Assembly (NCBI GenBank): GCA_913040765.1
Contig: CAJWIA010000015.1
Span: 1 to 13,825 of the forward strand
Length of the DNA: 13,825 nt
Origin: an uncultured Anaerolineales bacterium
GTDB taxonomy: Bacteria > Chloroflexota > Anaerolineae > Anaerolineales > UBA11657
Reading direction: 5' to 3'
Numbering within the stretch: the stretch's first letter is position 1; each line of letters opens with the position of its first letter. The notes under the pieces are model-generated. The model saw only the letters and a list, made by a program, of their open reading frames with translations. It was not told the DNA's origin and did no database searches. A program made the position numbers and the translations under genes. Below, one piece after another: positions 6,935 through 13,825 of this stretch.

Positions 6935-8944
6935 CTACACAGTAGTATTAAAGCCTTCTATACTAGTAGCAAATTGTGACTTTTTGCTTATTTCTTTTAG
7001 AAAAGTGTTAACCCGTTCCGTCGATTTTCCATCATTACAATGAACTACATATCTTTGTAAGTAGTCTGAGGTATCAACCTTACGCAATTCTGCTACATAT
7101 TCTTTACCATCTACTGTCAACCTCTGTAAAGCATCTAGGAAATCATCCTCAGTACTGCACCAGCAACAAGCAAGCTCTAAATCAGGTTTAAAATGTGACA
7201 TAAGAGGAGTTTGTTGAGGATTGCAATACAATATCAAAGGCTTCTGAAAAGCAATTGTCTCATTCCATACAGTTGAAGAGCTAATATCAGTAATCACTAT
7301 GTCACTATTCAACAGCAAATTATCCATATTAGAAGTAGTATCCACATTTATACTTAAGTGAGGCTCCTGTTCAATATATAGTACTGTCCCGAGTATTTTG
7401 ACTGTGTCACTCATTGGTCGAAATGTCACCTTTAGTTGATCGCATGCACCAAGAAGATTAAGGTATTTTTTCTGCAGCAGATATCGCCTAGTATCTTCAC
7501 TCCTCTGATCTTGTCCAATCGTATTACCATATGACTTTTCCGATATCCATAATACCCTAATTCGTTCATTATCTAACTGCTTCAGCGAGTTACATCCAAA
7601 AACCCTTTGCTCTATGTTTGGTGAACCCACTGCTAACAAACCAGCTTTTTGAGCAACAACTGGATCTGACAATGGTTTAATTCCATTACCATAGGTGAGA
7701 TAATAATCACAAAAAGCCAACTCATTCACTTCCAAGCTATTGTTCACATGTGTTCCAACAGAACCGCCATGCTGAATTCCAACTGTTGGAATACCCTCCA
7801 TCTCACACGCTAGCGCCATGCGCTTATCTACCATCCGGTTAACACCTTGGAAACAAACCACGTCAGGGGAGAAAGCATCTAGCACTCTGTAGGCAATTCT
7901 ATCCACATATCTAGACAGAAATAATCCATAGACAGCTATAGGTCTAAGAACGGTTATCAGATCAGATAACAAATCGAAGTCTCCGAATTTAACTGTTGCT
8001 GTTTGGTCAAATTGATTAGCCCACTCATCATATAAACTATTCAGATGGGCTATCTCTTCACTATCTGGTTCAGGAGAATCCAAATCAAGATCGATCGTAG
8101 TACGTTCAGTTAACGAAATCAGCTTGGAATTATAAACTGTCGACCATCCCAGACATCCTTGTATACCGCCCATGATTTCATTATTAGCATGATTTAAAAC
8201 ATATACTTTAGTTGCTTTTAATGAAGCAGTAACAGTATTCAATTCTTTATTCATGCCTCCCAGCACCAGTAGAGATTGATTACCCATATCAGCATCATGA
8301 GTACCAATAACATTATGAGATATTGTCCGAATTACCTTCCAGTAACTGCCAACACAATACCGCACACGCTGGACAAAACTATATAATGCGCGCCAACTTA
8401 CCCACCACTTTACCCTATTTGTCTTGTATGAATTAAAGCTAATGGTAAATGAATATTGCTGAGCCAATTGATTTAACAAACCGTTCATTGGTATTGAAGG
8501 AAACCACGGATGTGCAGTCCTCAAAATGTATCCTGCATCTCCTTCTAGCTTGAACATTGAGACTGTTTTCGGATTACAAGCACGTATGGTTTCATGCATC
8601 AAGTGGACACGCGTAGCAAGAATGGAAGCAGCAAAATTAAACCAATAAATATGTGATATTAAGAATCCCCGATCTGAATCTTGAGTATTACCGTGTGAAT
8701 TTAGAATACGATCCTCAATGTCACGTAACAATTCAACACAATTACTCAACAAATGTTTGCTAGTAGATCCAATTGGTCGGGTATCAGCGTACTCTGATAC
8801 TGAAGTATGAGGGATACCAAACTCCTCCAAAGCTTGCAAAGCCTCAGCAGTCAGAGCTACGACCTCGAAAGGCACATTATCTTTCAGAAGATTCTTTATG
8901 TGCTTAGCTTGTGCCCTACATTCAACAAACCACAGATTGCTCAC
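6935..8944 (-). CDS. Putative GT-B-fold glycosyltransferase / CDP-glycerol glycerophosphotransferase-like transferase
   Basis: A 669-residue protein without a signal peptide or convincing membrane segments. The C-terminal half looks like a GT-B transferase. It has a VGIQHGGSVGTH segment at 388-399, YYLTYGNGIK at 414-423, and a nucleotide-site-like segment at 547-573 (LLNSDIVITDISSSTVWNE, then KPLILY). That arrangement, an aspartate-aspartate-serine-rich loop followed by a glutamate and KPxIxY, recalls CDP-glycerol:polyglycerophosphate transferases (TagF/TagB) and related capsule enzymes. The first 210 residues are unlike anything I recognise and include a tryptophan/arginine-rich stretch near 180-203. 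The only available start is GTG at 8944, just after an in-frame TAA and without a clear ribosome binding site. It is the sole transferase-like gene in the window and so the best candidate for adding the finished sugar to its acceptor. Confidence 0.6.
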   Translation of the reverse strand: MSNLWFVECRAQAKHIKNLLKDNVPFEVVALTAEALQALEEFGIPHTSVSEYADTRPIGSTSKHLLSNCVELLRDIEDRILNSHGNTQDSDRGFLISHIYWFNFAASILATRVHLMHETIRACNPKTVSMFKLEGDAGYILRTAHPWFPSIPMNGLLNQLAQQYSFTISFNSYKTNRVKWWVSWRALYSFVQRVRYCVGSYWKVIRTISHNVIGTHDADMGNQSLLVLGGMNKELNTVTASLKATKVYVLNHANNEIMGGIQGCLGWSTVYNSKLISLTERTTIDLDLDSPEPDSEEIAHLNSLYDEWANQFDQTATVKFGDFDLLSDLITVLRPIAVYGLFLSRYVDRIAYRVLDAFSPDVVCFQGVNRMVDKRMALACEMEGIPTVGIQHGGSVGTHVNNSLEVNELAFCDYYLTYGNGIKPLSDPVVAQKAGLLAVGSPNIEQRVFGCNSLKQLDNERIRVLWISEKSYGNTIGQDQRSEDTRRYLLQKKYLNLLGACDQLKVTFRPMSDTVKILGTVLYIEQEPHLSINVDTTSNMDNLLLNSDIVITDISSSTVWNETIAFQKPLILYCNPQQTPLMSHFKPDLELACCWCSTEDDFLDALQRLTVDGKEYVAELRKVDTSDYLQRYVVHCNDGKSTERVNTFLKEISKKSQFATSIEGFNTTV

Positions 8945-9020
8945 GGTAAATTATTGTTCTACAGTTATTTTTAGGTATCAAATACAACAATTGACTTGAC
9001 TAGCATGAAAACAGCTATTC

Positions 9021-10838
9021 TCATCTATGTCTATTCCAAACCTCTAAATAGTACAAACTTTTTACGAGAAAATCATAGTGTTTGGAAGCGTTATAGTGAT
9101 CTTCAATTACACTCTCAATCAACTTGAGATCCAAATAATTTCGAGTAATTGAACTACTGTCGCGCACCAACTCATTTAATTGATCACGGGAACTTCTACT
9201 CCTAAACCACAGGGTAAGATCAGAAGAAAATCCAACTTTCTTTCTCGATATTATGTCCTGTGGAATAAACTTCTCTGATACTCGCTTTAGGATGTACTTT
9301 GTCTCTCTAGTAGACTCTTCAAACTTAAAACTACTATCGATCGAATTGACGGCATTAACCAATCTATAGTTTAAGAAAGGTTGTCGCAATTCTATACTTG
9401 CTGCCATGCCCATTCTGTCTTGTCTTTGTAGAATAGTCTGTAGTCTATGCCGCTGATCATAAAGCATAACGAGATCCATCAGAGGTATATCTTTGTGTTC
9501 TCGGAGCCAACGATAGGACTCACCACGTAAATCATCGTCAATGGTGGTCATCTCAAAACCACAGATATTAGAAACTATCTCAGCATTATCAAGGCCACCA
9601 CCATAATACAATATATCTTCCAAGGTGTAGTCACCATTTGTCATCTCATCCACAAACGTAAAAATACGATCATAACGATCATATCCACAAAATATCTCAT
9701 CTGATCCTTCCCCTGAAATCAACACCTTGATATCATGATCTCGAGCAGCAGAGCACAGCTTGTACATTTGTACTGAACTTAGATGCTGCAGTGGCTCATC
9801 ATATATTTTAGACAAAAATGGAATCTCATCGACTAGTGATTTCACATCATGCATAACAATATTTAGATTAAAGTCTGCATCATTATGCTGATTGAGATAT
9901 GAAACTAACAACTTGGCAAAAGGTGATTCATCAAGCTTGCTTGATCTGTTACCAGCACAAAAACATTGTAGTCCCTTGTATCCAGATGCAGCTAGCATAG
10001 CAGTCACAATGCTCGAATCAATCCCACCGCTAGTAAGCAGCCCTACAGGAACATCACTGATCATACGATTCCGAACTGAATTATGGACACATTTCTCTAC
10101 AATCGAATGAGCCTCGCTTTCTTTAACAATCTTTCTATCTTGACCGATCCGATATTCATTTACAAGATCCCAGTAACAATACTGAGGCAATCTATCATTG
10201 ACGCCACTTAATAACAAATAATGGCCCGGATTAAGCTCAAAAATGTTCTGATAAAATGTCCGCGAGCCTGATATTTTTGAGCGACAGAAGTATTCATATA
10301 GACCGTTCGCATGAAGCTCATCAGTGACAAGACCAGTATTTGTAATAGCTTTTATTTCCGAAGCAAACAGGAATGCGCGGTCAGCGTAAGCATAATAGAG
10401 AGGTTTCTCACCAATTCTATCTCTAGCAATGAAAAGAGTATGCTCAACTTGGTCCCAAATGCTAAAGGCAAACATGCCTTCTAATTTACTTAGAGTATGA
10501 TCGGGACCGAAATTCTGATACAATTTCAATATAACTTCTGTGTCGGATGTAGTCTTAAAATAGTGATTTTTGCTCAATAACTCATCGCGTAGCTCAAGAT
10601 AATTGTAGATCTCTCCGTTGTACACAATAACAAAACGACCATCATCGCTAATCATTGGCTGGTTACCCGAGATCACGTCCAGAATGCTTAATCTGACATG
10701 ACCCAAGTACACACGATCATCCCTATAACTACCCGAGTCATCAGGACCCCTATGCGATAGTAATTGCAAGTTGGCAGAATTATGTTGAACTTCCAACAAA
10801 TTCTGCTGGTTAGAGTAGATACCAAATATGCCACACAT
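9021..10838 (-). CDS. AsnB-family glutamine-hydrolysing amidotransferase (asparagine synthase-like)
   Basis: A full-length 605-residue protein with both AsnB domains. The N-terminal class II glutaminase begins MCGIFGIYS, with Cys2 as the nucleophile, followed by SHRGPDDSG at 28-36, R49, YNGEIYN at 73-79 and a TTSDTEV segment (D99). The synthetase domain has the ATP pyrophosphatase loop LLTSGGIDSS at 267-276 and a downstream SGEGSDEIFCGYDRY segment. It should hydrolyse glutamine and pass ammonia to an adenylated carboxylate. Plain asparagine synthesis is possible, but AsnB homologues embedded in polysaccharide clusters often amidate sugar acids, and the setting suggests that here. ATG at 10838 is fixed by the required Cys2. 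No obvious ribosome binding site precedes it in the 154-base gap. Family call is very secure; the sugar role is inference. Confidence 0.92.
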   Translation of the reverse strand: MCGIFGIYSNQQNLLEVQHNSANLQLLSHRGPDDSGSYRDDRVYLGHVRLSILDVISGNQPMISDDGRFVIVYNGEIYNYLELRDELLSKNHYFKTTSDTEVILKLYQNFGPDHTLSKLEGMFAFSIWDQVEHTLFIARDRIGEKPLYYAYADRAFLFASEIKAITNTGLVTDELHANGLYEYFCRSKISGSRTFYQNIFELNPGHYLLLSGVNDRLPQYCYWDLVNEYRIGQDRKIVKESEAHSIVEKCVHNSVRNRMISDVPVGLLTSGGIDSSIVTAMLAASGYKGLQCFCAGNRSSKLDESPFAKLLVSYLNQHNDADFNLNIVMHDVKSLVDEIPFLSKIYDEPLQHLSSVQMYKLCSAARDHDIKVLISGEGSDEIFCGYDRYDRIFTFVDEMTNGDYTLEDILYYGGGLDNAEIVSNICGFEMTTIDDDLRGESYRWLREHKDIPLMDLVMLYDQRHRLQTILQRQDRMGMAASIELRQPFLNYRLVNAVNSIDSSFKFEESTRETKYILKRVSEKFIPQDIISRKKVGFSSDLTLWFRSRSSRDQLNELVRDSSSITRNYLDLKLIESVIEDHYNASKHYDFLVKSLYYLEVWNRHR

Positions 10839-10992
10839 AACTATATTCTAGTGATTCATCCTATACATTAGCGGACTACATTTTTCTAAAACAATGTGAG
10901 TAATTCTAAGAAATATACAAAGGGAAATTAATCAACAAAATGCCTTCAATATTGGTTAAGATACACTATTGTCGCCGGTCAGATACTGAAGA

Positions 10993-11826
10993 TCATGAAT
11001 GTAGGCTGGTGAATTGATCAACTCCTAATTCAAAATCATCGATGTGTTTGCTCAATTTTTCATCGGACCAATTCCACCATCGAATATCTAAAAGGGCATC
11101 AACTGTGCTATCAGAAAATCTCTTTCTAACCACTTTTGCAGGAACACCTGCTACAACACAATAGTCTGGCACATCCTTAGTAACCACGGCCCTAGAACCT
11201 ATTACTGCGCCGTTACCTACTGTAACACCAGCAAATATTATTACGCCTTCGCCAATGTAAACATCATTCTTGATAACCGCTGTATCTGCCCTAGTTGATC
11301 CAGAAGTGGGGTCTTGACTACAATCCCTTATAGAATTATCAAAGTGATACTTCAAGGGATAAGTTGTTACACCAGTAGTATCATGCCCATACAACCCAAT
11401 AACACAATTATCGCCTATGTGACAAAAATTGCCAATTTCACATTTCAAGAGCTTTGTTCCTGGCTTATAATAGGAAAACTTTCCAATTTTTACATTGTCA
11501 AATTCTCTTGCAGCTCTACCAAAATTCCTTCGATGATTTGCATGAAGTGGAATAAGCTTATCAAAACTTATTCCTAAATCACTTAGCTGAACTGAAATCT
11601 CATCAAAGAAAATAGGTGTAACAATGACATAGTCATATTTGTATTCAACAATTGTCATTGGAGGAACTACCGGTACACCACCAATATCTCTACCCCACAT
11701 TCTAGTATCATTGTCAGCAAAAGCTACAACCTCTATCAGGCCAAGCAAGACAAGCGGATGTAGATACTCAAAAAAAGATTTACCATCATCACTCGCGCCG
11801 TAAATAATTATTCGTGATTTATCCAT
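10993..11826 (-). CDS. Two-domain acyltransferase: PglD-like N-terminal domain plus CatB/XAT-type left-handed beta-helix
   Basis: A 277-residue protein. Residues 1-100 form a nucleotide-sugar-binding-like alpha/beta domain (RIIIYGASDDGKSFFEYL, then VVAFADND, then DYVIVTP), as in PglD-type sugar acetyltransferases. Residues about 110-235 are hexapeptide repeats of the xenobiotic acetyltransferase type. YGHDTTGVTTYPL at 146-158 contains H148, the probable catalytic histidine. IGEGVIIFAGVTVGNGAVIG and VVAGVPAKVVRKRF (224-237) complete the helix, and a short C-terminal helix with RWWNW follows. It should use acetyl-CoA or a similar acyl-CoA. The gene directly follows pseC (94-base gap), and no GNAT-type PseH is present, so N-acylation of the PseC product is the natural hypothesis. 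Serine O-acetylation or acylation of another sugar remains possible. Start ATG at 11826 begins right at the first strand. Confidence 0.85.
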   Translation of the reverse strand: MDKSRIIIYGASDDGKSFFEYLHPLVLLGLIEVVAFADNDTRMWGRDIGGVPVVPPMTIVEYKYDYVIVTPIFFDEISVQLSDLGISFDKLIPLHANHRRNFGRAAREFDNVKIGKFSYYKPGTKLLKCEIGNFCHIGDNCVIGLYGHDTTGVTTYPLKYHFDNSIRDCSQDPTSGSTRADTAVIKNDVYIGEGVIIFAGVTVGNGAVIGSRAVVTKDVPDYCVVAGVPAKVVRKRFSDSTVDALLDIRWWNWSDEKLSKHIDDFELGVDQFTSLHS

Positions 11827-11920
11827 TTACTACACCATAGTCGTCAACTCAGTCTCACAATATGTATCCACATCAACACTTGAAATTGAAATAGCTATGT
11901 CCAGTACAATCAATCTATGA

Positions 11921-13111
11921 TTAATTAAGCAATTTTTCAATCGCATCGACCACGTGGCTCACATCTTCATTTGTCATATCTGGAAATATCGGCAAACTCA
12001 AAAGCTGCTCATATACTGATTCAGCAGTCAAGCAGCGATTGTTTTCATTTGTGCCAACAAGTTTATACAGAGGGTGACGATAAACCGGCATGTAGTGCAC
12101 GTTCACTCCAATATTTTCAGCACGCAATGCAGAAAATATTTGCTCTCGATTCATTCCTATTTGATCGAGTTGTACTTTCACTGCATAGAGATGATACGAA
12201 TGTAAAACATGATCTCTAACGGATAAAGGGCTTATTACTGGATAGTCTCGTAAAGCATTGTCATAAATTGAGGCTATTTCACGACGACGCTTCACAAACT
12301 TAGAAAGCTTTTGAAGTTGACTGACACCTAAAGCACATTGGATGTCACTAAGACGGTAGTTGTAACCAACAGTGTGCATTTCATATGAGAAGCTACCCTG
12401 CCTTGCCCGCTGTAAATGGTCTGTAGTAATCCCATGGTTCCTAAAGATTCTCATTTTTCTAGACAATTCTTTATCATCAGTCGTGATCATACCTCCTTCA
12501 CCGGTGGTAATAGCCTTGACAGGATGGAAGGAAAAAATATTTAAGTCAGCTAATGATCCAACCAATCGACCTCTAAAGCTACTGCCAAGAGAATGGCAAG
12601 CATCGGCTACCAAGTACAAACCATACTTATCAGCAACAGCTTGCAGTGCATCATAATTGCAAGGATGACCAGCATAATCCATAGCAATTATTGCCTTAGT
12701 ACTAGATGTAATATTTGCTTCAATTTTAAGAGGGTCAATTAAAAGTGTATCGCTCTGCACATCTGAAAACACTGGTGTACCTCCAGTATACAAAACGCAA
12801 TTAGCCGTAGCCACAAAGCTTATCGCAGGTATTATCACCTCATCTCCAACCCCAATACCAATTGCATGCATAGCCGCATGCAAAGCTGCAGTGCCATTAC
12901 TGACTGCCACAGATTCATTGGCATTAACGCTTCTTGAAAAAGAGTTTTCAAATTCAGCAACTGCTGGACCAGTTGTTAACCAATCTGAACGCAGCACTTC
13001 TACTACAGCTTGTATGTCATCCTCATCTAAATGTTGACGTCCATAAGGAAGCATTCTTTCCCGCACTGGCACACCTCCATCGATAGCTAATTTAGAATTC
13101 AAATGATCCAT
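11921..13111 (-). CDS. pseC: UDP-4-keto-6-deoxy-sugar 4-aminotransferase PseC
   Basis: A DegT/AHBA-family PLP aminotransferase of 396 residues from ATG at 13111. In that numbering, PYGRQHLDEDDIQAV (22-36) and LTTGPAVAEFENSF (45-58) are typical PseC entry segments. SNGTAALHAA lies near 71-80, ADACHSLGS at 169-177 has D170 for the pyridine nitrogen, and FSFHPVKAITTGEGG at 193-207 has K199 as the Schiff-base lysine. The GYNYRLSDIQCALGVSQL segment is also strongly PseC-like. It transfers an amino group from glutamate to C4 of the keto sugar made by PseB. It overlaps pseB by 20 bases; a TTG two codons upstream (13117) is an alternative start. The pairing with PseB makes the assignment secure, although related 4-aminotransferases feed bacillosamine or legionaminate routes. 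Confidence 0.92.
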   Translation of the reverse strand: MDHLNSKLAIDGGVPVRERMLPYGRQHLDEDDIQAVVEVLRSDWLTTGPAVAEFENSFSRSVNANESVAVSNGTAALHAAMHAIGIGVGDEVIIPAISFVATANCVLYTGGTPVFSDVQSDTLLIDPLKIEANITSSTKAIIAMDYAGHPCNYDALQAVADKYGLYLVADACHSLGSSFRGRLVGSLADLNIFSFHPVKAITTGEGGMITTDDKELSRKMRIFRNHGITTDHLQRARQGSFSYEMHTVGYNYRLSDIQCALGVSQLQKLSKFVKRRREIASIYDNALRDYPVISPLSVRDHVLHSYHLYAVKVQLDQIGMNREQIFSALRAENIGVNVHYMPVYRHPLYKLVGTNENNRCLTAESVYEQLLSLPIFPDMTNEDVSHVVDAIEKLLN

Positions 13112-13825
13112 CCTCAATCATATGCTTCAGTTCTTCATTAGATAACCAATGATCATTATTGTTGCTAGAATATTCAAATCCGTCAGGAAGCACTGTACCT
13201 CCAGTCCATTCACATCCTCCCCACCACGGAAATTGAGGCTGTACAATAAACATATCCTCAAATTCTAGAGTAGTACGTGCTTCATCCCGTGATACGAGCA
13301 CTTCGTGCAGTTTCTCTCCTGGTCGCATCCCTATAACTTCAATCTCACAATCAGGTGCCACAATACGAGCTAGATCAGCAATGCGCATACTAGGTATTTT
13401 AGGCACAAACATATCACCACCTTGCATCTGATCCAATGAATTGAGCACAAGACGAACACCTCGTTCTAAAGTTATCCAAAATCGTGTCATTCTTTCATCA
13501 GTGATAGTAATCTTCCCATAATCGCGTTGCCGCATAAACATCGGTATGACACTACCACGACTTCCAATCACATTACCGTAACGCGCACAGCTAAATTTTG
13601 TACCATTTCCTCCAGCATAAGAGTTTCCTTGGATAAACAACTTTTCTGCACAAAGCTTTGTAGCTCCATAGAGATTTACAGGATTGACAGCTTTATCTGT
13701 GCTAATTGCCAAAACTTTCTTGACACCGCAATCAATGGCTGCATCGATGACATTCTGAGCACCAACCACATTTGTTTTAACCGCCTCAAAAGGATTGTAC
13801 TCACAAGCTGGAACTTGCTTGAGAG
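13092..13825 (-). CDS. pseB: UDP-N-acetylglucosamine 4,6-dehydratase (inverting) PseB, C-terminal part
   Basis: The frame is open to the right edge and gives 243 residues, beginning LKQVPACEYNPFEAVKTNVV. The N-terminal roughly 90 residues, with the glycine-rich NADP loop, lie outside the window. STDKAVNPVNLYGATK holds the dehydratase T-D-K triad together with the short-chain dehydrogenase Y and K. CARYGNVIGSRGSVIPMF, TDERMTRFWITLE, GDMFVPKIPSM and GMRPGEKLHEVL follow in the order seen in PseB/FlaA1. The C-terminal FEYSSNNNDHWLSNEEL is typical as well. The enzyme removes water from UDP-GlcNAc with C5 inversion to give a 4-keto-6-deoxy sugar, the first step of pseudaminic acid synthesis. It overlaps pseC and is the first of the visible genes in transcription order. 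Confidence 0.92.
   Translation of the reverse strand, partial: LKQVPACEYNPFEAVKTNVVGAQNVIDAAIDCGVKKVLAISTDKAVNPVNLYGATKLCAEKLFIQGNSYAGGNGTKFSCARYGNVIGSRGSVIPMFMRQRDYGKITITDERMTRFWITLERGVRLVLNSLDQMQGGDMFVPKIPSMRIADLARIVAPDCEIEVIGMRPGEKLHEVLVSRDEARTTLEFEDMFIVQPQFPWWGGCEWTGGTVLPDGFEYSSNNNDHWLSNEELKHMIEDGSFEF

Noticed and set aside
10839..10992. Possible small gene, RNA or terminator in the 154-base gap before the AsnB gene
   Set aside because: Only a weak interrupted ACATT/AATGT pairing is visible; no coding pattern, strong promoter or U-tract hairpin was found.

Overview
This window is a stretch of a surface-carbohydrate biosynthesis cluster. Every gene I can support lies on the minus strand, so the biological reading direction is right to left. 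There are thirteen genes: eleven complete, one cut by the right edge (pseB) and one cut by the left edge (a class III aminotransferase visible only as its first 64 codons). No gap between genes exceeds about 195 bases. I see no mobile element, tRNA, rRNA or CRISPR array. The DNA is AT-rich throughout. Gene content and start codons (ATG with several TTG/GTG) indicate a bacterium. The O-antigen/flagellin-type genes would fit a marine picocyanobacterium or a gammaproteobacterium, among others, but I cannot fix the lineage from sequence alone.

Right part (13825 to 9021, first in transcription): PseB (UDP-GlcNAc 4,6-dehydratase) and PseC (4-aminotransferase) overlap and make a UDP-4-amino-4,6-dideoxy sugar. 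Next comes a two-domain acyltransferase with a PglD-like N-terminal domain and a CatB/XAT-type left-handed beta-helix, a good candidate for acylating the new amino group. An AsnB-type glutamine amidotransferase follows.

Middle (8944 to 4953): a 669-residue GT-B-like transferase, an aldo/keto reductase and a SAM methyltransferase. The longest gap (6741-6934) contains a hairpin, an AT palindrome and a 15-base motif that recurs just before the NeuB-family gene.

Left part (4900 to 1): a NeuB-family nonulosonate synthase, a sugar N-formyltransferase, a second DegT/AHBA aminotransferase and a WbqC-family protein. These four genes overlap or nearly touch and look translationally coupled. An SpsF-type cytidylyltransferase and the start of a glutamate-1-semialdehyde-aminotransferase-like gene follow.

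Taken together, the genes look like a variant nonulosonic-acid (sialic-acid-like) pathway that also builds a formylated amino sugar: PseB/PseC supply the amino sugar, the beta-helix enzyme acylates it, the NeuB homologue condenses a hexosamine with phosphoenolpyruvate, the SpsF homologue activates with CTP, and the remaining enzymes decorate and transfer. Canonical PseG, the GNAT-type PseH and PseF are absent here, so either they lie outside the window or the pathway differs. The sugar product is an inference.
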